Counted from the stretch's first letter, positions 1-6,801 are shown. The stretch: 11,774 nucleotides of DNA from CAG-841 sp963656825 (GCA_963656825.1 CAVKJG010000051.1:1-11774); one strand, 5' to 3'. The notes: a model not told the origin generated them from the letters alone. Translations and numbers: made by a program.

Positions 1-96
1 GTCATTTACCGCATCGACGGAGAATTGTTTTTTTTCAAAAAATGCCGTAAGCGCTTCAGCAAGGTCAAGCTCGTCTTCGGCTATAAGCAAACGCAT
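1..96 (-). CDS. Response regulator, N-terminal fragment (cut by window edge)
   Basis: Only the first 32 codons are in the window, with no stop codon; the gene continues past the left edge. The start MRLLIAEDELDLAEAL is the typical first beta-strand and acidic pocket (E7, D8) of a CheY-like receiver domain, the phospho-acceptor half of a two-component regulator. The opening resembles OmpR/PhoB-type regulators of Clostridia, but the output domain is not visible, so the subfamily is inferred. The ATG has a good SD (AGGGGG, 8 nt upstream). It lies 61 nt downstream of the DUF4956 gene on the same strand and has its own sigma-A-like promoter. A sensor kinase gene would be expected beyond the edge. 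It is the best candidate in view for binding the half-sites at 1590-1642. Confidence 0.82.
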   Translation of the reverse strand, partial: MRLLIAEDELDLAEALTAFFEKKQFSVDAVND

Positions 97-119
97 TGAA
101 ATCGCCCCCTTTTTATACT

Positions 120-148
120 ATTATAACTCCGGAAAATGTAAAAATCAA
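120..148 (-). promoter_or_regulatory. Sigma-A-type promoter of the response regulator gene
   Basis: Reading the minus strand, TTGATT (148-143) is followed by a 17-bp spacer and a perfect TATAAT (125-120). It lies in the short gap between the DUF4956 stop and the response regulator start. The regulator can therefore be transcribed apart from the VTC-DUF4956 genes, although no terminator is visible between them and read-through is likely. Confidence 0.7.
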
Positions 149-157
149 CAGTCTGAA

Positions 158-820
158 TCAAAGAGACTCCGCGGAAGCTTCTTTTCCGCATATTACGTTG
201 AGATTGCCGTTTCTGCAACGTATTTCATCAATAAATTCTTTGGGTATCTGGGCGGTTTTGAGAATCACGCGGTAGTGGAGCTCATAAAGAGTTCCCATGT
301 TTGAAGTTTTTACCTTTTCAAGAGAATGTTCCTTTGTGTATTTTTCAAACAGATCGTCGAAAAGACCGTCATAGTCGAGGTTTTCCGGTATTGTGATTTT
401 AAGTGTGCGTTCCGATGAGTCCTTTGCTCCGAAGCTTACGGAGGTAAGAATTATCATCGCGGCTGCAATGATAACAAAGAATATTGCCGCCAAAGCCACA
501 TATCCCATTCCGGTGGCAAGACCTATTGCCATTGCAAGAAATATAACGCCTATTTCCTTTGCCGTTCCGGGAGCGGAACGGAAGCGTACAAGTCCGAAGG
601 CGCCGGCAACGGCAACGCCCGCACCTATATTTCCGTTCACAAGCATTATGACCATCTGAACAACTGCGGGGAGGATTGCGATGGTTATGGCAAAGCTCTG
701 TGAGCATTTTGCCTTGAACATTCCGACAAGAGCCGTTCCTACACCGAGCGCGAGCGACACGGCGGTACATATTAAAAATACAGATAATGTAATTTCCGTT
801 CCTATAATTGAGTTAAGCAC
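158..820 (-). CDS. DUF4956 family membrane protein
   Basis: This is an integral membrane protein of family DUF4956, whose biochemical function is unknown. Using the GTG start it has 220 residues. Hydrophobic stretches at about residues 11-35, 43-60, 65-78 and 89-125 predict four or five membrane helices. The conserved block GAFGLVRFRSAPGTAKEIG lies between helices and is the family signature. A soluble C-terminal domain of about 85 residues follows. An in-frame ATG exists at 841, but the sequence AAAGGAGG lies inside that longer version and is correctly spaced (9 nt) for GTG at 820; the resulting start MLNSIIGTE fits the family. The first 8 nt overlap the end of the VTC gene (GTGCTTAA), indicating translational coupling. 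Such genes commonly sit beside VTC-domain genes in Bacillota, so a joint membrane complex is a reasonable inference. Confidence 0.88.
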   Translation of the reverse strand: MLNSIIGTEITLSVFLICTAVSLALGVGTALVGMFKAKCSQSFAITIAILPAVVQMVIMLVNGNIGAGVAVAGAFGLVRFRSAPGTAKEIGVIFLAMAIGLATGMGYVALAAIFFVIIAAAMIILTSVSFGAKDSSERTLKITIPENLDYDGLFDDLFEKYTKEHSLEKVKTSNMGTLYELHYRVILKTAQIPKEFIDEIRCRNGNLNVICGKEASAESL

Positions 821-1550
821 TGCAAAGCGCCTCCTTTTCATTTTTTGTATTTCCTTTTTTTATCAAATGCTCCGAGTAGCATGTTCCGTATTTTGAAAAC
901 GACGTCGGGAACGCGCCTATCTCCGAAAGCAGATTGCTGAGCCAAAGCGGACATGCGCCCGGTATTTTTATCTCCATAAGAATGTTGTCGGTTTCGATTA
1001 TCGGCTTGCCGTAATCTCCGCATCTGAGGTCAAGGTCGGTGCTGCGCCATCTCATATTCGCGTCGAATGTAATACGCAGCTCGGGATCTTCGGTTCCCGC
1101 ATAAGCCACTCTGTCATACGCTATAAAAACCTTCGGCTTTGCTTTGTAAAAACTCTGAAACCATTTTATTTCCTTTTCGATCTGAGCGTCGTTTGCTCCG
1201 ATTGCCGTATTTTTGAGAAAAGCATCTGCATTCTGCGCGTCGGTCGATATCCTTCTTTTATATACAACGCCGGAAAATTTCTTTTTCAGCTCCACAAAAA
1301 CCTTTCCGTTGTTTTTCGGAATTCCGTAGCTCCTTACGCGCAGCTTTTCTTTATATACGGGCTTTTCAATGGAGGCTCTTATAAGCCGCCAATCGTCCGT
1401 GTCGTAATAAATATTGCATATTGTCGTTTTGCCGTATTCGTCGGGCTTCATATACTGCCTCATACCGCAAAGCATTGCCGTATATTGAATAGGTGAAAGA
1501 AAATATTTGCTTTCATATCTTTGAAAGCTGTATTTTATAGCTCCTGCCAT
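813..1550 (-). CDS. VTC domain protein (polyphosphate polymerase-like)
   Basis: This is a 245-residue cytoplasmic protein consisting of essentially one VTC domain, the triphosphate-tunnel fold found in the catalytic Vtc4 subunit of the yeast vacuolar polyphosphate polymerase. Visible signatures in order are RYESKY (11-16), NIYYDT (46-51), KPVYKEKLRVRSYG (63-76), VELKKKFSGVVYKRR (86-100), ELRITFD (157-163), LMEIKIPG (191-198) and FSKYGTCY (218-225). The many Arg, Lys and Glu residues fit a tunnel that binds phosphate chains and metal. It has no SPX or membrane domain, unlike the yeast proteins; the coupled DUF4956 protein may supply the membrane part. ATG 1550 is chosen because AAGGAGG lies 8 nt upstream; a GTG at 1559 would overlap that SD. 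Polyphosphate synthesis is inferred from fold: related bacterial proteins are poorly characterised and could use another substrate. Confidence 0.88.
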   Translation of the reverse strand: MAGAIKYSFQRYESKYFLSPIQYTAMLCGMRQYMKPDEYGKTTICNIYYDTDDWRLIRASIEKPVYKEKLRVRSYGIPKNNGKVFVELKKKFSGVVYKRRISTDAQNADAFLKNTAIGANDAQIEKEIKWFQSFYKAKPKVFIAYDRVAYAGTEDPELRITFDANMRWRSTDLDLRCGDYGKPIIETDNILMEIKIPGACPLWLSNLLSEIGAFPTSFSKYGTCYSEHLIKKGNTKNEKEALCSA

Positions 1551-1589
1551 ATGCGCCACCTCCTTGTGTGACTATATGGTAAAACACCT

Positions 1590-1642
1590 ACTTAAAGAGA
1601 ACCTAAAGAAAATTTTTTGATTTCTTTAGGTAGTCTTAAGCT
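1590..1642. promoter_or_regulatory. Divergent promoter region with mirrored response-regulator half-sites
   Basis: This region lies between the divergent VTC (minus) and lipoprotein (plus) genes. An 11-bp perfect inverted repeat, ACCTAAAGAAA (1601-1611) and TTTCTTTAGGT (1621-1631), surrounds a 9-nt centre. Reading outward, each arm contains TTTAGGT and then a TTTAAGT-like element. On the minus strand TTTAGGT starts at 1607 and TTTAAGT at 1596, exactly 11 bp apart. On the plus strand TTTAGGT starts at 1625 and CTTAAGC/TTAAGCT at 1635-1636. Direct repeats at about 11 bp are typical sites for OmpR-family regulators, and TTTAGG-N5-TTTAAG resembles the streptococcal CiaR box. Weak -10 candidates sit 8 bp beyond each arm (TATGCT 1651-1656 plus; TACCAT 1581-1576 minus). 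No good -35 is seen, as expected for activated promoters. Binding by the response regulator at the left edge is inferred. Confidence 0.5.
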
Positions 1643-1687
1643 TTCGGGTTTATGCTGTGGTCCGAAAATCCGAAGGAGGATATTACA

Positions 1688-3460
1688 ATGAAAAACACAA
1701 AAAGAATAATCGCATTGCTTCTTTGCGTACTTATTATTACGTGCATGCTTTGTTCATGTGCAAAGACAGACAGCGGAACAGACGCAATCACAACTTCTGC
1801 CAACACAGGCGCAACCGAAACGGTAAGCAGTGACATTCAGTCCGTTCTTGACAGCACGGTGGAAACTCCCGATATTACAAATGCCACCACAATAGAGCTT
1901 TCGGACGAAACGACAGCTTCCTCCGGCGGAAATGTAAAAGCGGAAAACAACGTCACAACGATAACAACCGGCGGGACATATGTTTTCAGCGGAACTGTTT
2001 CCGAAGGAAGAATCATTGTCAACGCTCCAAAAGAAGAGGTTACTATCGTTCTTGACGGAGCCGATATAACATGCTCATACGGAAGTCCTATATATGTATA
2101 TAAGTCATCGCTTACCACAATATATCTGGCGGAGGGAAGCGAAAATACGCTTACGGACGGAAGCACATACACTTTCGACGACGAATACTCCTCGTCCGAA
2201 GATGAAGAACCGAATGCCTGTCTTTATTCAAAATCGGATCTTATTATTGCGGGAAGCGGCAAGCTTACGGTAAACGCCAACAATAATAACGGTATAACAA
2301 GCAAAGACACTCTTAAAATCGAGGGCGCATGCATAGAGGTTACGGCAAAAAATCACGGTATTAACGGCAAAGATTATTGCGTTATAAAGAATTCCGAGAT
2401 AAAAGTTACAAGCGGCGGCGACGCGCTGAGATCGACAAACGACAGCGACACAACTCTCGGATATGTTGCAATTGAAAATTCAACGCTTGATCTCACAAGC
2501 GGCGAAGACGGAATTCAGGCGGAAACAAGTCTTTCGATAAGCGGCGGAAAATGCACTATAACATCGGGAGGAGGATCAACCGGAAAGGTAAGCTCGGATA
2601 TCAGCGCAAAAGGAATCAAAGCGGGAGCGTCGATAGTTCTGCTCAGCGGAGAATACGAGCTTGATTGCTGTGACGACGCGATACATTCAAACGGAAATGT
2701 TTCGATAAGCGGCGGAGCATACAGCATAAAGACCGGCGACGACGGCGTTCATGCCGACGAAAACGTAAACATCACAGGCGGAGAAATTACAATAAGCAAA
2801 AGCTATGAGGGCATAGAAGGCGCTTCAATAGATATTTCCGGAGGAACGATAAGCATTGTTGCAAGCGACGACGGAATGAACGCAGCCGGCGGAAACGATC
2901 AGAGCGGATTTGCGGGTCGTCCCGACACATTCGGCACATCTTCAAATTATTATATCAATATTTCCGGCGGCAAAATAACAATAGACGCTTCCGGCGACGG
3001 AATAGATTCAAACGGCAGCCTTACGGTTTCGGGCGGAGAAGTATATGTAAACGGTCCGACAAGCAACGGCGACGGCGCGCTCGATTATGACGGAACGGCT
3101 TCTGTAACCGGCGGAATAGTAGTTGCTGTAGGCTCTTCCGGAATGGCGCAGAACTTCGGAAACGGATCGACGCAGGGAAGTATATTGCTTAATTACTCCT
3201 CATCGTCAAAGTCCGATATCGTGCTTAAAGACTCATCCGGAAACGTACTTGTAAGCTATACCCCCTCAAAGAGCTATAACAGCGTTGTTATAAGCTGTCC
3301 GTCGCTTGTGAAGGGCGGAACCTACACAATAACCGCTTGCGGACAGACGACGGAGATTACCCTGACAAGCCTTATTTTCGGAAGCTCCTCGGGTATGGGC
3401 GGAGGCGGCAATCCCGGCGGAGGCGGTAATCCCGGAGGTCACGGGGGAAGACCTTTCTGA
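1688..3460 (+). CDS. Beta-helix carbohydrate-binding lipoprotein (Cthe_2159-like)
   Basis: This is a 590-residue exported lipoprotein of the carbohydrate-binding family typified by Cthe_2159 of Clostridium thermocellum. Residues 1-24 form a lipoprotein signal (basic start, hydrophobic core, lipobox LCSC with Cys24). A Ser/Thr-rich linker follows, then the family N-terminal region TTGGTYVFSG and an acidic loop ending EDEEPNACLYSK. From about residue 270 there are seven or more coils of about 22 residues carrying SGG and acidic turns such as EDGI, DDAI, DDGV, SDDGM and GDGI, predicting a right-handed parallel beta-helix with calcium sites. The tail is Gly-rich (GMGGGGNPGGGGNPGGHGG). ATG 1688 has AAGGAGGA 8 nt upstream; an in-frame ATG at 1652 would cut into the promoter region and spoil the signal peptide. 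The gene is divergent from the VTC pair and ends at a strong terminator. Family members bind polysaccharide; the ligand here is unknown. Confidence 0.87.
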   Translation: MKNTKRIIALLLCVLIITCMLCSCAKTDSGTDAITTSANTGATETVSSDIQSVLDSTVETPDITNATTIELSDETTASSGGNVKAENNVTTITTGGTYVFSGTVSEGRIIVNAPKEEVTIVLDGADITCSYGSPIYVYKSSLTTIYLAEGSENTLTDGSTYTFDDEYSSSEDEEPNACLYSKSDLIIAGSGKLTVNANNNNGITSKDTLKIEGACIEVTAKNHGINGKDYCVIKNSEIKVTSGGDALRSTNDSDTTLGYVAIENSTLDLTSGEDGIQAETSLSISGGKCTITSGGGSTGKVSSDISAKGIKAGASIVLLSGEYELDCCDDAIHSNGNVSISGGAYSIKTGDDGVHADENVNITGGEITISKSYEGIEGASIDISGGTISIVASDDGMNAAGGNDQSGFAGRPDTFGTSSNYYINISGGKITIDASGDGIDSNGSLTVSGGEVYVNGPTSNGDGALDYDGTASVTGGIVVAVGSSGMAQNFGNGSTQGSILLNYSSSSKSDIVLKDSSGNVLVSYTPSKSYNSVVISCPSLVKGGTYTITACGQTTEITLTSLIFGSSSGMGGGGNPGGGGNPGGHGGRPF

Positions 3461-3470
3461 TACTCATAAC

Positions 3471-3502
3471 GAAAAGAGAGCATTTTACAATGCTCTCTTT
3501 TC
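3471..3502. terminator. Hairpin terminator after the lipoprotein gene
   Basis: A perfect 14-bp stem, GAAAAGAGAGCATT (3471-3484) and AATGCTCTCTTTTC (3489-3502), has a TTAC loop. The 3' arm carries a T-run, but U-rich sequence after the stem is modest (TCATCGTTTT). It starts 10 nt after the stop codon and separates the lipoprotein from the TetR gene. Confidence 0.8.
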
Positions 3503-3621
3503 ATCGTTTTCGGATCGGTTACCGGAATACGCCGCTCGGTTTACGGCAAATAAATACAAAATATAGCCCGATTTTTCTTTTCTACAATTGAACGATACGG
3601 CTCTACTCCGAAAAAATTGTA

Positions 3622-3650
3622 TTGAAAATAATCGTTTCGTATGTTATAAT
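3622..3650 (+). promoter_or_regulatory. Sigma-A promoter of the TetR gene, with possible operator
   Basis: TTGAAA (3622-3627), a 17-bp spacer and a perfect TATAAT (3645-3650) lie 45 nt before the TetR start. A small inverted repeat, GTAT-N6-ATAC (3639-3652), overlaps the -10 and could be an autoregulatory site, but it is short and may be chance. Further upstream, CGGTTACCG (3516-3524) and CGGTTTACGG (3537-3546) form a similar pair 21 bp apart with no assigned role. Confidence 0.7.
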
Positions 3651-3695
3651 ACATTTACAAGAACTTGACACGGCAAAGGAGCAATACGATTACAT

Positions 3696-4271
3696 ATGGC
3701 AAACTTCACAAAGCAGGCAATTAAATCCTCATTCATGAAGCTGCTCAACGAGCAACCTTTGAATAAAATCAGTGTAAGAGATATCGTTGAGGACTGCGGA
3801 ATAAACCGTAACTCTTTTTATTATCATTTTCAGGATATACCGTCCCTTATCGAAGAAATAGTCAAAGAAGAAGCGGATAAAATAATCGCGCAGTGTCCTA
3901 CCGTAAATTCTCTTGAGGAGTGTGTTGATCTTGCGTTCAGGATGGCTTTGGAAAACAAAAAAGCGGTGATGCACATCTACAATTCCGCAAACCGTGATAT
4001 TTATGAAAAATCCAAGATGAAGGTCTGCGAATATATCGTATCCGCTTACTGTGATACTGTTTTCGGGGAACATGCCGTCAGCGAATATGACAGAGCAATT
4101 GTTATAAAATTTCTTAAATGCGAGCTTTTCGGGCTCTCTTATGAGTGGATAGAAAAAGGTATGAAGGACGACGCAATAAACGAAATGTATCACATAATTG
4201 AAATGTGCCGCGGACTTCCAGAGGAAATTATAAAAAGAAGCAAAGAAAAAAGCTCAAGCGAAAAAACATAA
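3696..4271 (+). CDS. TetR/AcrR family transcriptional regulator
   Basis: This is a 191-residue, probably dimeric DNA-binding regulator. Residues 5-47 are a TetR N-terminal domain: the HTH core is ISVRDIVEDCGINRNSFYYHF (25-45), with the hallmark aromatic FYYHF in the recognition helix. Residues 50-185 are helical and resemble the ligand domain of the TetR_C_8/DhaS-like branch common in Clostridia (KKAVMHIYNSANRDIYE; FGLSYEWIEKGM). The ligand cannot be predicted. The SD AAAGGAG (3675-3681) is 14 nt from the ATG, longer than usual, but no in-frame alternative start lies closer. The gene is monocistronic between two hairpin terminators, and no efflux pump or enzyme sits beside it on the same strand, so its target is not given by context. 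The convergent ribokinase operon or a distant gene is possible. Confidence 0.9.
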   Translation: MANFTKQAIKSSFMKLLNEQPLNKISVRDIVEDCGINRNSFYYHFQDIPSLIEEIVKEEADKIIAQCPTVNSLEECVDLAFRMALENKKAVMHIYNSANRDIYEKSKMKVCEYIVSAYCDTVFGEHAVSEYDRAIVIKFLKCELFGLSYEWIEKGMKDDAINEMYHIIEMCRGLPEEIIKRSKEKSSSEKT

Positions 4272-4312
4272 AAGCAAAAACGGTGCAACAATTGTTGCAC
4301 CGTTTTTGCTTT
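4271..4312. terminator. Bidirectional terminator between TetR and ribokinase genes
   Basis: A perfect 19-bp stem, AAAGCAAAAACGGTGCAAC (4271-4289) and GTTGCACCGTTTTTGCTTT (4294-4312), has an AATT loop. Both strands read as a GC-containing stem followed by five T residues, so it can end the convergent transcripts of both genes. It starts at the last base of the TetR stop codon and ends 1 nt before the ribokinase stop codon. Confidence 0.92.
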
Positions 4313-4313
4313 A

Positions 4314-5204
4314 TCAGTTGTTTTTAAGAAATTCCGAAACTTCAGCCATTGTGGGTATCGAAGGGGAAGCGCCTTTTCTTGTTACGGCTATCGCAGAAGC
4401 GGCGGAAGCAGTTCTGAGCGCTTCCTCGGCTGTCTTGCCCGAGGACACCGATGAAATGAAAAATCCTGTGAAGGTATCTCCGGCTGCGGTAGTATCGACT
4501 GCCTTGACAGGAAATATACCGAACGAATATTTTCCGTCCTTGCCGCTGTATCGCGCGCCTTTATCGCCGAGAGTAAGAACCGTGCTTATTTCCGGAGCCT
4601 TTTTTTCAAGCTCGGAAATGATCTCGTCGGGATCGGTTTTTCCCGTCATATCGTAGCCTTCGGTTTCGTTCAGAAGCATATAATCGACAAGGGAAGCGTC
4701 AATGCTTTTCAGCGCTTCGTCCATTGGAGATGGGTTAAGAACGACCTTCATTTTTTTGGCTTTTGCCTTTTTCATTATAAGGTCGAGCGCGTTTATTTCA
4801 TTCTGAAGAACTATAAAATCGCCTTCGGAAAATTCGGAAAGGACAGAGTTTATATATTCTTCGGTCATACATCTGTTTGCGCCGCCGTAAATTACAATGC
4901 GGTTTTTACCGCTCGGATCCACCTCGATTATCGCGTGTCCGGACGGCTCGCTCACCTTTTTTATAAGGTGAGTGTCAACGCCCGTATACGAAAGCGCATC
5001 GGTAAGCATATCGCCGTCATTGCCTACGCAGCCGGCGTGAAAAACATTTGCGCCGGCTTTGGCAAGCGCAATGGACTGATTGAGTCCTTTTCCTCCGCAG
5101 AAGGTTTCGCGCTTGAGCGCGCTTATTGTTTCGCCGGGAGCCACGAAATGCTCGGTGCTGTAAACATAGTCGCAATTAAGCGATCCGAAACTGAGAATTT
5201 TCAA
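4314..5204 (-). CDS. rbsK: Ribokinase-like PfkB family sugar kinase
   Basis: This 296-residue cytoplasmic kinase probably phosphorylates ribose to ribose 5-phosphate with ATP. Visible PfkB features are the N-terminal strand and sugar-binding segment FGSLNCDYVY (6-15), the glycine-rich GGKGLNQS (37-44), the NPSP region in the middle, and the C-terminal signature DTTAAGDTFTGFF with the catalytic base at about Asp243. The GGKG-NQ form points to ribokinase rather than fructokinase, although related nucleoside or pentose kinases cannot be excluded. The start is TTG 5204: AAGGAG is 9 nt upstream, and MKILSFGSLN is the normal family opening. A longer version from TTG 5213 would begin directly against that SD. 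It lies 13 nt after the XRE-ADP-ribosylglycohydrolase gene with its SD at that gene's stop, so the two are an operon. This neighbour supports a sugar derived from ADP-ribose or a nucleoside. Confidence 0.9.
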   Translation of the reverse strand: MKILSFGSLNCDYVYSTEHFVAPGETISALKRETFCGGKGLNQSIALAKAGANVFHAGCVGNDGDMLTDALSYTGVDTHLIKKVSEPSGHAIIEVDPSGKNRIVIYGGANRCMTEEYINSVLSEFSEGDFIVLQNEINALDLIMKKAKAKKMKVVLNPSPMDEALKSIDASLVDYMLLNETEGYDMTGKTDPDEIISELEKKAPEISTVLTLGDKGARYSGKDGKYSFGIFPVKAVDTTAAGDTFTGFFISSVSSGKTAEEALRTASAASAIAVTRKGASPSIPTMAEVSEFLKNN

Positions 5205-5217
5205 ATCTGTCAACTCC

Positions 5218-6801
5218 TTATTTTATATTTTCGGGGAAGAAATCAAGCGTTTTCTTTGCCATTTCTTTGATTGAAACTTTATCGAAGCCGAATATAGACG
5301 CGCAAAGTGTGTCGTTTACTCTTCCGCCCCAGTATTCCGGAATATTGCTTCCTCCGAGAATCACGCCGAGTATCGAACCGGCAGTGGCGGCATTGCAGTC
5401 GGTATCAAAGCCTTCGCTTACGGACAGGCAAACCGTCTTTCCGTAATCTTTTTCTCCGTAAAGAAGAGAAGCCGCAACGATTATTGCGTTTGAGATGGTA
5501 TGACACCAATCGTAGTTATCTTTTTCGTTCCATTTTGCGTGAAGCTTTTTCCATACGTCTTCGATGCTTACGCCGTTTTCGTAATCTGCTATGACTTCGC
5601 TTATGCTTTCGTAAAGTCTTGACGTTTTGGGAACATACGCAAGTCCCGTTTTAATAATTTCCTTGATGTCATCAGTGCCGAAGGCTGCCGCTATCATAGC
5701 GGAAACCCACATTTCGCCGTAAATGCCGTTTTTAACGTGAGAAATCGACGCGTCGCGGAAAGCCATCGAGGCGGCGGTTTCGGGATCGCAGGGGTTTATA
5801 TATCCGAAGAAATCTCCGCGTATCTGCGCGCCGATGTATTCTCTGTAAGCATTTTTGTATACAGCCGAAACGGGAGGACGGAAGCCGTTTACAAAGTTTC
5901 TGTAAGCAACGCGTTCCGCCGTGCAGTAAGCGTTCTTGCCCTGACGTTCTATCCATACGTTCATAACGTCACCCGGAGTAAAGTCGCGGCCGTATTTTTT
6001 AAGGATTATATAGCCTATGAGAATGTAGTTTGTGTCGTCGTCGACGGGCATCATTCCGAAATCGGAGGGATAAGCTCTCTTGTCGATAGGGAAGGCGATA
6101 TCCTTCATAACCTCTTCGGTTATTTCTTCCTTTGAAATGTAGCGCGATATTGGATAGTTGTTTGTTCTTTTGAGGATTTCGTCAAGCGTGGGCTTGTGAA
6201 TTCCTTCAATGGGCTTTCCGAGATAGCATCCGCATATTCTTCCGAGCCATCCGCCGTATACTTTGTCGAAGGCGACATCTTTTTCGGGCATTTTCAATTC
6301 CGTGTGTTTTTTGTCGCAGAGTCTGAAAATATGTTCATAATCGGAAGGCTCCGTATATTTGTAGCTTTCCGCCTGCTTTGCATCGCGCACCATTTTATAA
6401 AGAATGTCAGCTATCTCATCCTTTTCAAATGTTTCTGGCATCGATGCCACGGCGTCGAAAAGCGCGGCGTATTTGCCGAGATCCTTGCCTTCGTCTATGC
6501 TTTGTTTATATTCTGTTTTAAGCATTTTGCCATACGACTCCCACGAGCTCCAATTGTCATAGTCGGGAAAATCGTTTATGCCGTCGGAGCTTGCATTTCC
6601 TTCGGCGGCTTCGCCTGCAAAGCTATCAAGCGTTACACCGAAAACATCAGCCATTGAGATAAGGTGAGCAAGATCGGGTGTTGCTCCGCCGCTTTCCCAT
6701 TTCTGTATGGCTTGTCTTGAAACTCCGAGAAGCGCGCCGAGCTTTTCCTGAGAAAGTCCCATGCGCTTTCTTTCGCATATTATTTTTTCAAAATTGAACA
6801 T
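5218..6801 (-). CDS. XRE HTH domain fused to ADP-ribosylglycohydrolase-family enzyme
   Basis: This is a 527-residue two-part protein. Residues 5-61 are an XRE (Cro/C1) helix-turn-helix (LSQEKLGALLGVSRQAIQKWE, 16-36). After a polar linker (64-80), residues 80-175 look helical and match the N-terminal extension seen in some bacterial ADP-ribosylglycohydrolases. The catalytic domain follows: YGGWLGRICGCYLGKPIEG (182-200, with the Glu expected to bind metal), VDDDTN (253-258) and GFDTDCNAA (464-472), the two Asp clusters that hold the dinuclear Mg site in DraG/ARH enzymes. Such enzymes remove ADP-ribose from proteins or small molecules; some may act on nucleoside-like compounds. ATG 6801 has GGAGG 9 nt upstream, whereas the upstream in-frame ATG at 6837 has none. 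It is first in an operon with the ribokinase gene. The HTH suggests autoregulation, possibly substrate-responsive; this is inferred. Confidence 0.9.
   Translation of the reverse strand: MFNFEKIICERKRMGLSQEKLGALLGVSRQAIQKWESGGATPDLAHLISMADVFGVTLDSFAGEAAEGNASSDGINDFPDYDNWSSWESYGKMLKTEYKQSIDEGKDLGKYAALFDAVASMPETFEKDEIADILYKMVRDAKQAESYKYTEPSDYEHIFRLCDKKHTELKMPEKDVAFDKVYGGWLGRICGCYLGKPIEGIHKPTLDEILKRTNNYPISRYISKEEITEEVMKDIAFPIDKRAYPSDFGMMPVDDDTNYILIGYIILKKYGRDFTPGDVMNVWIERQGKNAYCTAERVAYRNFVNGFRPPVSAVYKNAYREYIGAQIRGDFFGYINPCDPETAASMAFRDASISHVKNGIYGEMWVSAMIAAAFGTDDIKEIIKTGLAYVPKTSRLYESISEVIADYENGVSIEDVWKKLHAKWNEKDNYDWCHTISNAIIVAASLLYGEKDYGKTVCLSVSEGFDTDCNAATAGSILGVILGGSNIPEYWGGRVNDTLCASIFGFDKVSIKEMAKKTLDFFPENIK

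Noticed and set aside
1652..1687. Upstream ATG giving a 12-residue longer lipoprotein
   Set aside because: The extra residues overlap the promoter and the SD AAGGAGGA, and would place charged residues before the signal peptide. ATG 1688 is well spaced.
2501..3140. DNA tandem repeat or CRISPR-like array
   Set aside because: The periodicity is at protein level (beta-helix coils); the DNA repeats are imperfect and lie within one continuous reading frame.
3729..4193. 154-codon frame antisense to the TetR gene
   Set aside because: The plus strand encodes a clear TetR protein with promoter and terminator; the antisense product has no recognisable features.
5205..5213. TTG at 5213 as ribokinase start
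   Set aside because: It abuts the SD AAGGAG with no spacer; TTG 5204 is 9 nt from it and gives the family-typical opening.
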